Shown: in pieces, positions 8,329 through 15,873 of the stretch
Numbering within the stretch: the stretch's first letter is position 1
Layout: each line of letters begins with the position of its first letter
Assembly (NCBI GenBank): GCA_964571815.1
Contig: CAZNDN010000024.1
Location: forward strand, 1 to 38,843
Direction of reading: 5' to 3'
From: CAZNDN01 sp964571815
GTDB taxonomy: Bacteria > Fibrobacterota > Chitinivibrionia > Chitinivibrionales > WJKA01
DNA length: 38,843 nt
The notes under the pieces: generated by a model
The model's database searches: none
Told to the model about the DNA's origin: nothing
The model's input: only the letters and a program-made list of their open reading frames with translations
Program-made: the position numbers and the translations under genes

Positions 8329-9526
8329 AGCACGAACGGATTGCAGTAGATCCACGTATGCGATTTCTTGCGGACCTCAACTCTGTACACACCTTCGGTG
8401 TGCACATCGAACCGCGTCTCGGTTCCCGTTCGGGCCACCATNNNNNNNNNNNNNNNNNNNNNNNNNNNNNNNNNNNNNNNNNNNNNNNNNNNNNNNNNNN
8501 NNNNNNNNNNNNNNNNNNNNNNNNNNNNNNNNNNNNNNNNNACACACCTTCGGTGTGCACATCGAACCGCGTCTCGGTTCCCGTTCGGGCCACCATACGT
8601 TTTCCGTTCCGCATGAGCACGATTTCGCCCTTTTCGGGCAGATGCACTTCGATGCATGCCGGCGGGGACAGGGATGCCTCCGGCGACCCCGGCGGTATCA
8701 CCCGACCGTCGTTGCACCTCAGAACGATCCGTGTACCGCGCGCATCGCCGCGCCGGTAATTCGCGACAAAGCCTCTTCCCCTCCGAAGAGCCTCCAGGAG
8801 CAGGTGACGCGACGTCTTCCAGGAATCGAGCGGAAGCGCATTCTCCAGATAGAGGTGCGTCCGAATACCCTTGAGTTCAACCTTGATCGGAAAGACCGTG
8901 AATCGAATAAGCCCGAGGTTGAACGACCGGGTATGCGCATCGACCCCTCCTATGGCCGCGACATAGCGCCGGCGGTTCAAATCGTCCCATTTCCGCATGA
9001 GGGCGGGCGATACATCCGACATGAACCTTCGGGGGAAGAATATCCTGAAGGCACTTCGCCGGCACTTGAGGTTCTCGACCCAGTCGGACATCTGGTTCCA
9101 GATCTCGATACCGTCGAACCCATCCACCTCCCACGCAGTCCACGGGTAGGCCGGAAGGCTGCTGAAGTAGTTGCGCTGCTCCATGGGGTGGGCGATGAAT
9201 CCCACTCCGCGGCGGTTTCGCACGTAATCCACATACTGCTGGGGAGAAAGCTCCGATGGGGCAACGCTGTCGGGGCCCAGGACAAGGTAGTGATTGCGGT
9301 TCGACGTGTCGTTGTGCTCGTAGCCCACCAGGACACAGAGCCGGCCATGGACGCCTTCCCAGCCAGCGTGCCTCCCGCCGAGGCTCATGTGATCGGTGAC
9401 CACGATATAGTCCAGCCCGACTTCCCGGGCCGCGCTGATCAGCTCGGGAAAAGCAACTCCGCCGTCGGAAAACGAGGTATGAAGGTGAATGGCGCCGACG
9501 ATTTCGCTGAAAGAGTCTTCTACCAT
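8307..9526 (-). CDS. PHP-domain metallo-phosphoesterase-like protein (split by a false gap)
   Basis: This PHP-superfamily protein carries the metal-binding pattern HLH at residues 14-16, TDH near 45-46, GYE near 70 and AHP near 113, plus GVDAHT later. These domains are two- or three-metal hydrolases, often phosphoesterases. A C-terminal beta-rich tail follows. The assembled sequence contains 100 Ns at 8442-8541 flanked by two copies of the same 55 bases. Removing the Ns and one copy gives an uninterrupted frame of 354 residues ending at 8307. I chose the ATG at 9526 because the PHP motif begins about ten residues later; no strong ribosome site is seen. Substrate is unknown. It shares strand with the UbiA operon but is separated from it by 357 bp. 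Confidence 0.83.
8387..8596. other. False scaffold gap: 100 Ns flanked by identical 55-bp ends
   Basis: The 55 bases at 8387-8441 are identical to those at 8542-8596, with Ns at 8442-8541 between them. The contigs therefore overlap and no sequence is missing. Collapsing 155 bases restores the PHP gene frame, which shows the gap is an assembly artefact. Confidence 0.93.
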
Positions 9527-9589
9527 AGTGTGTGCGGCTTTCGATACCCGAAAGATTGCGGCATGCCGGATGCTGAGAAACCGGCCCGG

Positions 9590-9619
9590 TTGACAGTACA
9601 ACCGAATATAGATTATTTT
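9590..9619 (+). promoter_or_regulatory. Candidate sigma-70 promoter for rpsT
   Basis: A perfect TTGACA at 9590-9595 is followed after 18 bases by TATTTT at 9614-9619, about 70 bases before the rpsT start and in an AT-rich stretch. It faces away from the divergent PHP gene. Confidence 0.6.
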
Positions 9620-9687
9620 AAGCTGTTTTGAGGTTTTGTAACCCGATCCGTCGGCAACGGACGCCGCAACCGGGAGGAGAGAGGACA

Positions 9688-9945
9688 ATGCCGCATACCA
9701 AGTCATGTGCCAAGAGAATGCGCACTTCTACGAGGGCCAACGCCCGCAACCGTGCCGGCCGGACCCGTTTGCGCAACGCGGTCAAAAAGGTACTGGCCAC
9801 CAGGAAAAAGGAAGACGGGGAGCGGGAGCTGCGCAGCGCGACCGGGATTGTTGACAAGAGCGTGAAGCACAAGATCCTTCACCGAAACAACGCCGCCCAT
9901 ACGAAATCCCGTCTGGCCAGGCACGTCAACGGACTCGGGTCCTGA
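9688..9945 (+). CDS. rpsT: 30S ribosomal protein S20
   Basis: This 85-residue basic protein is the small-subunit protein S20, which binds 16S rRNA early in assembly. The N-terminus MPHTKSCAKRMRTS followed by RANARNRAGRTRLRNAVKKV is the family signature, and the C-terminal half keeps the NNAAHTKSRLARHVNGL pattern. The ATG at 9688 follows a strong GGAGGAGAGAGG ribosome site; the frame is open 20 codons further up but without S20 homology. A likely promoter precedes it, and lysA begins 54 bases downstream on the same strand. Confidence 0.97.
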   Translation: MPHTKSCAKRMRTSTRANARNRAGRTRLRNAVKKVLATRKKEDGERELRSATGIVDKSVKHKILHRNNAAHTKSRLARHVNGLGS

Positions 9946-9999
9946 CCGTCGCACCGGTCGACACGATTCCTTTCGTTTTCATTTCACATTCGGGCCGCA

Positions 10000-11241
10000 A
10001 TGGATACGTTTCACTACGTCGATGGTGAATTATGCTGTGAGGAAACGCCGCTCCGTGAAGTAGTTCGTCGGTGCGGAACTCCCGCTTACGTATACAGCGA
10101 ACGGCATATCGTCAACCGACTGGAGCTGCTGCGCGGCTCCCTGGAGGCAGTGGATCATCTGGTCTGCTTCTCGGTGAAATCCAACTCCAATCGCGCCGTT
10201 CTCGGTATCATGGCTCGGGAATCCACGGGCGCCGACATTGTCTCGGGCGGAGAACTCTACCGGGCGCTGGCCGCGGGGATCGACCCCCGAAAGATCGTCT
10301 TCTCCGGGGTCGGAAAAACGGCCGCGGAAATACGCTACGGGCTTGAGAGCGACATACTCATGTTCAACGTCGAATCCGAGCCCGAGCTTGAGGCTATCGA
10401 GCAGACGGCGGGTCAATTGCGCACGATCGCCCCGGTCGCTTTCCGTATCAATCCCGACGTCGACGCCCACACGCATCGTCACACCACCACCGGAAAGAAG
10501 GAAACGAAATTCGGCGTTCCGCTTTCCCGGGCTCATTCGTTGTACCGGAAAGCCGCCGAACTTCCCCATGTCAGCCCGATCGGCATCGATGTCCATCTGG
10601 GCTCACCCATACTTTCCCTGGAGCCGTATCGCGCGGCGCTGGAGATCCTCTCGGAGCTGATCGACACGCTTGCCGCGGACGGTATCCGGATCAGAATCCT
10701 GGATATCGGCGGCGGACTGGGCATCAGGTACCACCGTGAGGAGCCGGTCACGCCCATGCAATTCGCGCGGCTAATCCTGCCCTACACCCAGCGCAAGGGC
10801 CTGCGGCTCATTGTGGAACCCGGCCGGTTCGTGGTCGGCAATGCCGGAGCCCTGCTGACCACGGTAACGTATGTCAAGGGTACCGAAGACAAGATGTTTT
10901 ATGTCTGCGATGCGGCGATGAACGATCTGTTTCGTCCGGCGTTCTACGAGGCCTACCACTCGATCGTTCCCCTGCGGCGTCCGGACGAATCGCCGGGAAC
11001 CTTGCCCGTTGACGTTGTCGGTCCGGTGTGCGAAACCTCCGACACATTTGCCAAAGCCCGCGAGATGCCGCCCGTGGCACCGGGCGACGCGATTGCGATA
11101 CTCAGCGCCGGGGCCTACGGTTTCACCATGGCTTCGCAGTACAACTCACGACCGCGTCCGTGTGAAGTTATGGTACAGGGCAAAGAGTTCTCGGTCGTAC
11201 GCCGGCGGGAGACGTTCGAGGATCTCGTGCGGGGAGAGTAG
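10000..11241 (+). CDS. lysA: Diaminopimelate decarboxylase
   Basis: This 413-residue PLP enzyme makes L-lysine by decarboxylating meso-diaminopimelate, the last step of the pathway, in the cytoplasm. The PLP lysine is in CFSVKSNSN (Lys60). HLGSPI lies near residue 199, the glycine-rich phosphate loop GGGLGI near 237-242, EPGR at 273-276, and the active-site cysteine in GPVCETSD near 344. The C-terminus has the usual GAYGFTMASQYNSRPRP. Length is normal for the family. The ribosome site before the ATG at 10000 is weak, and it may be read through from rpsT. A good intrinsic terminator follows. Confidence 0.95.
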   Translation: MDTFHYVDGELCCEETPLREVVRRCGTPAYVYSERHIVNRLELLRGSLEAVDHLVCFSVKSNSNRAVLGIMARESTGADIVSGGELYRALAAGIDPRKIVFSGVGKTAAEIRYGLESDILMFNVESEPELEAIEQTAGQLRTIAPVAFRINPDVDAHTHRHTTTGKKETKFGVPLSRAHSLYRKAAELPHVSPIGIDVHLGSPILSLEPYRAALEILSELIDTLAADGIRIRILDIGGGLGIRYHREEPVTPMQFARLILPYTQRKGLRLIVEPGRFVVGNAGALLTTVTYVKGTEDKMFYVCDAAMNDLFRPAFYEAYHSIVPLRRPDESPGTLPVDVVGPVCETSDTFAKAREMPPVAPGDAIAILSAGAYGFTMASQYNSRPRPCEVMVQGKEFSVVRRRETFEDLVRGE

Positions 11242-11288
11242 CCCGCACGCTTCGTCCCGCCGAAAAGTTTCCTTCACCTCACAACACA

Positions 11289-11324
11289 CGCCGGACGGCA
11301 ACTCTCCGCCCGGCGCCTCGTTTT
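11289..11324 (+). terminator. Intrinsic terminator after lysA
   Basis: CGCCGG pairs with CCGGCG, with an inner CGG/CCG pair and a small loop, followed by CCTCGTTTT. It sits between the convergent lysA and lipoprotein genes, in the right place to end lysA transcription. Confidence 0.6.
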
Positions 11325-11344
11325 GCGCATCGTATCGCCGGCCC

Positions 11345-12223
11345 TCACGTCTTCTTCAGGTGCTTCCGCATGTATTCATACGTCATGTACTGATCCTTGG
11401 CACCACCGGTGATTGTCGAATCATAGGTCGCCGATTCCTCCTTGACCCATTTGCGCTTGCCGTCGACCGTGCGGTAGTTCCAATAGACCTGGCGGGGACA
11501 CTGCTCGCGCTCAACGAAAAGATGAACCGTATCTCCCTTGAGAGCGAATGAGCCGCTCGAGATGAATTTCCAGTCTTCCTTGAGAAATTCGGTACTCTGC
11601 CCCTTCTTCTCTTCCACCCACGTGAAGTTTCCGTCGCTCTTGAAAACGTACCGTGTTCTGTGCCGCGCCCTGCCTTCGGTTTCGGATCGCACCCACGTGC
11701 CCAGCACCCGCGCACGGGTCTTCTCGGCCGTCTCTTCCGCTTCGACCAACCCGGGCAGCAGGCTCTTCAGCACACTGAGTTCTTCCCGTGCCTGGGCGTA
11801 CCAGGCCCTGGCAATAAGCGTATCGGCGATCGCGAGGATGCTGTCGGCCGCTTTCTTCTGAAGCCCCGTCAGCTCCGCGCTCCGCGAACTCAGCTCATCA
11901 CGCGTACTTCCCACCACGGGTTTGAGTTTTTCGTTACGAGCAGCCAACGCCGACTCCTGCGATTCGATAATGGTCTCGGCCGCCCCCGCCTCTTTCTTTG
12001 CCTTTCCACCGTCTCCCAGCTTATTGGCGGTCCGGGCGTTGAAGATGTGTACCTTTGCCTCCGACAACACGCTGTCGGCAACTCCCCTCTCCGAGAGGGC
12101 CGTCAGCCGAGCCTCGGTCTCATTGAGCTGCTTTTCGCTGACCCCGCACCCCGTAAGCGCCAGGCACAACGCCACAGCGCCGACGCTCGCCATACCGTCC
12201 CGAATCCCGTTCCGAAACTTCAT
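11345..12223 (-). CDS. Lipoprotein with helical N-terminal half and beta C-terminal domain
   Basis: This 292-residue protein starts with a signal ending in a good lipobox, LALTGC, so it is probably lipid-anchored to the envelope. Residues about 30-180 are charged and helical (likely coiled coil, with NETEARLTALSE and ELSSRSAELTGLQKK). The last 100 residues form a beta-rich domain beginning LGTWVRSETEGRARHRTRYVFKSDG, which resembles the small lipocalin-like 'LGTW' domains seen in exported bacterial proteins. The ATG at 12223 has GGAAGGAGGGG upstream. It has its own strong promoter and is convergent with lysA. I do not recognise a named family. Confidence 0.82.
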   Translation of the reverse strand: MKFRNGIRDGMASVGAVALCLALTGCGVSEKQLNETEARLTALSERGVADSVLSEAKVHIFNARTANKLGDGGKAKKEAGAAETIIESQESALAARNEKLKPVVGSTRDELSSRSAELTGLQKKAADSILAIADTLIARAWYAQAREELSVLKSLLPGLVEAEETAEKTRARVLGTWVRSETEGRARHRTRYVFKSDGNFTWVEEKKGQSTEFLKEDWKFISSGSFALKGDTVHLFVEREQCPRQVYWNYRTVDGKRKWVKEESATYDSTITGGAKDQYMTYEYMRKHLKKT

Positions 12224-12279
12224 CACACCCCTCCTTCCGCGGTGAAAACGCACTCCCTTCTCTCCCGGCTCATACATCC

Positions 12280-12308
12280 AAATTAATGCGGGAAGATGCT
12301 CCTGTCAA
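12280..12308 (-). promoter_or_regulatory. Strong candidate promoter for the lipoprotein gene
   Basis: On the minus strand TTGACA (12308-12303) is followed after exactly 17 bases by TAATTT (12285-12280), about 57 bases before the ATG. It is one of the best sigma-70 matches in the window. Confidence 0.65.
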
Positions 12309-12479
12309 TAACGACCCCGCCGCGGCCCAATCGTACGTCCGTTCCCGGTTCCTCTCCCGGCCGATCTTGCCCGCGGGATTCGCTCACCCGCACGGCACCG
12401 GCCACGCGTCTGTGAAGACGGCCCGCCGCGGAACGGTCCGGGGGATTTCCATGAAACCGTGTGCAACGGTGAACTTCGC

Positions 12480-13714
12480 CTACGGACCGAGGTATCTGTT
12501 GAGAAAGCGATTCCACGCTCGATCGGTGACGGCCTTCAGAATCTCCCGGTTGACCTTTTCCTTGAGGGGACTTGACGGCGGGAAGGCGATTGCGTAGTCC
12601 TGGCGAACGAGAATGTTCGGCAGTACCCGGATCGAGCCGCGGAAATCGCGATGCACCAGGTATTTCAGCAACGGTGCATCATAAACGACTGCTTCAACGG
12701 CACCTCGATTGAGCGCATTCAAGGCCGCCGCAAGGGAATCGAATTCCCTATGCGCGACCGCCTCTCCGGCCAGATACGACCGGCTGCTGGAGCGGGCGAC
12801 CGTTCCAACCGATACGCGCCGGAGGTCTCCGATTGAATCAATCGACGAATCCAGCTCGGTGACGGTCAACGCGGTCGTGATGGCGGCGGTGAACGTTGAT
12901 ACGGTAATGATCCCGGCAAACATCCAGACCACCGCAAGGATTCGCCCGGTCGGCGTTACCGGCGCCTTGTCACCATAGCCGACCGTGGTCATGGTGACCG
13001 CCGACCACCAGAAGCCCGACAGGATACCCTGGATCGGTCCACCCCCGAAATGCCCCGGGTTGCGCCGACGCTCGAGCGCCCATGCCAGAACGCCCACCAG
13101 GAGAAGCAGCAGCGCCAGGCCTGCAACGGCTCTGACAAAGCTGAACGTAAAGAGCTTCCGAACGACCTTCAACCAGGAGCCGCCTCCGCTGGAGCGCACG
13201 GCGATGCAAAGTCCGGACGTATGGAAGGGATGCGAGAAGTCCATGCGGGCTTCTCGAGATGCGGTCGCGGTGAGGGCCGCTACCGCGGCATCGAGCCTGC
13301 CCGATGCCGTGCTGTCAAGCAACGCCTGAAGGTCATACTCTACCAGACGATAGTTCATGTGCATACGCGCCGCGATACCGCGCCAGAGGTCGATGCTGAT
13401 TCCCGACCATTGCCCCTCTCTGGATTTCATCGCGAACGGCGGAGCCACTTTGGTTCCCACGCGAAGCACATGTGCATCCCCGGTTTCGGGCGCCACCTCG
13501 CCCGCGGAGATCAGCGCCCGGCAGANNNNNNNNNNNNNNNNNNNNNNNNNNNNNNNNNNNNNNNNNNNNNNNNNNNNNNNNNNNNNNNNNNNNNNNNNNN
13601 NNNNNNNNNNNNNNNNNNNNNNNNNTGTGCATCCCCGGTTTCGGGCGCCACCTCGCCCGCGGAGATCAGCGCCCGGCAGATCAGCACGCACAACACGGTC
13701 TTTTGCACGGTCAT
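12480..13714 (-). CDS. GluR0-like ligand-gated potassium channel (split by a false gap)
   Basis: This is a prokaryotic ionotropic glutamate-receptor-type channel: a periplasmic amino-acid-binding (SBP_bac_3) domain split by a two-helix pore. After collapsing the false gap it has 359 residues. A signal peptide covers residues 1-25. Ligand half S1 has LRVGTKVAPPFAM and the binding arginine in LTATASRE (Arg102). TM1 is about 142-161, the pore helix and filter carry TTVGYGD (191-197), and TM2 is about 206-226. Ligand half S2 has the conserved aspartate in VVYDAPLL (Asp294). TVGYG is the potassium-channel filter, so K+ selectivity is expected. The ATG overlaps the glycerate kinase stop as ATGA, with GGAGG before it. 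It is third in an operon with cobO and glycerate kinase. The ligand is unknown. Confidence 0.9.
13471..13680. other. False scaffold gap: 100 Ns flanked by identical 55-bp ends
   Basis: The bases at 13471-13525 and 13626-13680 are the same 55-mer, with Ns at 13526-13625 between them. Removing the Ns and one copy (155 bases) gives a continuous signal peptide and channel frame of 360 codons. Nothing is missing here. Confidence 0.93.
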
Positions 13715-15129
13715 TTTCCGCCTCCCCCTTCGGATGTCGGTGCAGTCGGACGATCATCAGCGGGCGGGCCCGCGATGCCGACGACTATGTCCATGACATT
13801 GGTGGCGGTAGGACCCGTTTTGACCAGCCCGCCGACAGCCTCCAGCAGGTGGTAGGCGTCTCTGCGCCGCAGTGCCGACACCGGATCGAGCCCCGCGCGC
13901 ACGGCCCGGTCGAAACCGGCACCGTCGACAACCCCCCCCGCCGCATCGGTCGGGCCGTCATTGCCGTCGGTGCCGCACGACACCACCGCAACATGATCGT
14001 ATCCACGGATCCACTGAGCGCACGCCAGGGCAAAATGCTGGTTGCGACCACCCAGGCCATGGGCATCTCCCAGACTGATCGTGGTCTCCCCCCCCGCAAG
14101 GAGGCACAGGGGACGATCACCGCGGTGCGGCGACCGTCGAAGCAGGCCGGCGCAGAATTCACGCGCCCGCCGCTCAACATCGCCGGTCATGCATTCCGCG
14201 AAAAGCTCAACGGCGAAGCCCATGGATTCGGCCTCCGCGGCCGCCGCCCGAAGAGCGTCGGCGTTGGTTGCGCACACCGCATGCGTCACACGGGAAAACG
14301 CCGTATCCCCCGGCTTCGGCGTCTCGGGAAGCGCACCGATCACGCCCTGTCGCAGGCGCTCCACCACCGCGCCGGGGGCCCGCTCGATCAATCCGTATTC
14401 CTCCATTACCGCCCACGAATCGTACCACGTGCTCTGATCCGCCGTGAAAGGTCCCGAGGCAATCGTGTCGAGCCTGTCCCCGACCACGTCGGAGATAACG
14501 GCCACGAGGCACCGAGCGGGCGCGGCGAGCCGGGCCGCACGGCCGCCTTTCAAAAGGGAAAGTTGCTTGCGCACGGCGTTGATTCGTTCTATCGAGGCGC
14601 CGCTTGCCACCAGCAACCGGGTCAACCCAATTGAATCCTCAAGCGCGATCCCGTCGCACGGCAACGGCCACAGGGCCGAACCGCCCCCGGAAAGCAACCC
14701 CAGCACGAGGTCACGCTCACCGGCTCCCCGCAGCAACGCCGCCACTTTTTGTGCACCGCGCATGCCGCGCCGGTCGGGCTCGGGATGGCCGGCCGGCACC
14801 AGGGAAATCTTCTCCAGCGACCAATCCGCCCGGCCGTGCCCCTCCTTAACGACCACTACCCCCGCGGTAAGCCGCTCGCCGAGCAGCTCACCGACTGCCA
14901 GGGCCATGGGAGCACCGGCCTTGCCGCACCCCACCACAAACACCCGCTCGAAGGAATCAAGGTCGATGGTTTCGGCGGCGGCCTCCCCGCGACGAACCAC
15001 GAGACGGGTTCCATCCCGGGTAATCGTGCGCCTGACGGCCCGCTGGGCATCGACCGCCGCGATCGCGCTTTTCACGATGGTCAGAGCATCGCCCGAATAA
15101 GTACGCGTGGCGGTTCTCCCCTCTCTCAA
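13711..15129 (-). CDS. Glycerate 2-kinase (DUF4147/MOFRL family)
   Basis: This 472-residue enzyme belongs to the GckA/TtuD-type glycerate kinases, which phosphorylate D-glycerate to 2-phosphoglycerate with ATP. The N-terminal domain shows VVGCGKAGAPMA near residue 70, the AGHPEPD loop, LLSGGGSAL near 148 and SDVVGD. The C-terminal MOFRL domain shows LLAGGETT and GTDGNDGPTDAAGG. Length is normal. The start appears to be TTG at 15129, overlapping the cobO stop as TTGA, with AAGGGG upstream; no ATG or GTG with better support lies nearby. Its own stop overlaps the start of the channel gene. It should act in the cytoplasm in serine/glyoxylate or hydroxypyruvate metabolism. Confidence 0.9.
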   Translation of the reverse strand: MREGRTATRTYSGDALTIVKSAIAAVDAQRAVRRTITRDGTRLVVRRGEAAAETIDLDSFERVFVVGCGKAGAPMALAVGELLGERLTAGVVVVKEGHGRADWSLEKISLVPAGHPEPDRRGMRGAQKVAALLRGAGERDLVLGLLSGGGSALWPLPCDGIALEDSIGLTRLLVASGASIERINAVRKQLSLLKGGRAARLAAPARCLVAVISDVVGDRLDTIASGPFTADQSTWYDSWAVMEEYGLIERAPGAVVERLRQGVIGALPETPKPGDTAFSRVTHAVCATNADALRAAAAEAESMGFAVELFAECMTGDVERRAREFCAGLLRRSPHRGDRPLCLLAGGETTISLGDAHGLGGRNQHFALACAQWIRGYDHVAVVSCGTDGNDGPTDAAGGVVDGAGFDRAVRAGLDPVSALRRRDAYHLLEAVGGLVKTGPTATNVMDIVVGIAGPPADDRPTAPTSEGGGGK

Positions 15130-15644
15130 TTCTCAATCCCCTTGCGAGCCTTCACTCCCCTGCCGTAATAGTGCTTGATCTCTTTCATTTCGGTCACCAG
15201 GTCGGCGGCCTCTACGAGAGCCCGGGGCGCGTTGCGCCCGGTCAGCACCAGCTCGACATTCCGCGGCCGTGCCTTCACCACATCCACAAGCTCTTCGGTA
15301 CTGATAAGCCCCTTATCGGCCGCAACGCACGCTTCATCCATCACTACCATGCGATAGGTGCCGCCCGTAAGGGCCTCCCGAGAGACGGCGAGCGCCTCGG
15401 CCGCCCGCCGGCAATCCGCCTCGGCCGGATTGCCCGGAACAAACCGCGACCTCCCCATCCGCTTCACCGTCACGCTGTCGCCGAAATGCTCCAGGGCCTG
15501 CAGCTCGCTGGTCGCCAGCTTCTTCATGAACTGAACCAGACATACCCGCATTCCGGCACCGAGCGCCCGAAGCACGAGCCCCAGCGCGGCGGTCGTCTTT
15601 CCCTTTCCCTCACCCGTGTATACCTGCACGAAGGACTGTGCCAT
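15126..15644 (-). CDS. cobO: Cob(I)yrinic acid a,c-diamide / cobalamin adenosyltransferase
   Basis: This 172-residue protein is a CobA/CobO/BtuR-type adenosyltransferase, which transfers the adenosyl group of ATP to cob(I)alamin or a corrinoid precursor. The P-loop GEGKGKTTAALG is at residues 11-22. FMKKLATSELQALEHF, VVMDEACVAADKGLI and LVLTGRNAPRALVEAADLVTEM are the family's other conserved stretches, and the protein ends with the typical KHYYGRGVKARKGIE. The ATG at 15644 has GAGAGGAGA just upstream. It is the first gene of a three-gene operon. I looked for a cobalamin riboswitch in the 230 bp upstream and did not find the expected conserved pieces. Confidence 0.95.
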   Translation of the reverse strand: MAQSFVQVYTGEGKGKTTAALGLVLRALGAGMRVCLVQFMKKLATSELQALEHFGDSVTVKRMGRSRFVPGNPAEADCRRAAEALAVSREALTGGTYRMVVMDEACVAADKGLISTEELVDVVKARPRNVELVLTGRNAPRALVEAADLVTEMKEIKHYYGRGVKARKGIEN

Positions 15645-15873
15645 AGTCTCCTCTCAACGGCCGACGCCGCCGTCCATCACCACAATCCCCGGAGGGACCC
15701 ACCCGGGAAAAACGCCGGCGGCCTGGCGCATGAACACAACCATGAAAATACATCGAATACCCCCCGGCCCCCGCCCTCGGAGCACCGCCCCGCTCCTCCA
15801 ACAACGGTCCGACACTATTTTTCACTCAGGCGCTCCTTGCCCGGTCGCCCTCCCATGAGAAGAGGTTTTCAGC

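Noticed and set aside
8144..9706. 520-residue PHP fusion running through the Ns
   Set aside because: The part after the Ns is read out of frame because of the false gap; the correct end is at 8307.
9946..9999. Terminator between rpsT and lysA
   Set aside because: GACCG can pair with CGGTC, but no T-run follows closely, so readthrough into lysA is as likely.
12480..13757. 425-residue channel version running through the Ns
   Set aside because: The extra N-terminus is the duplicated contig end read in another frame; the real start is the ATG at 13714.
15645..15873. Possible cobalamin riboswitch upstream of cobO
   Set aside because: The conserved B12-box pieces were not found on either strand by eye.
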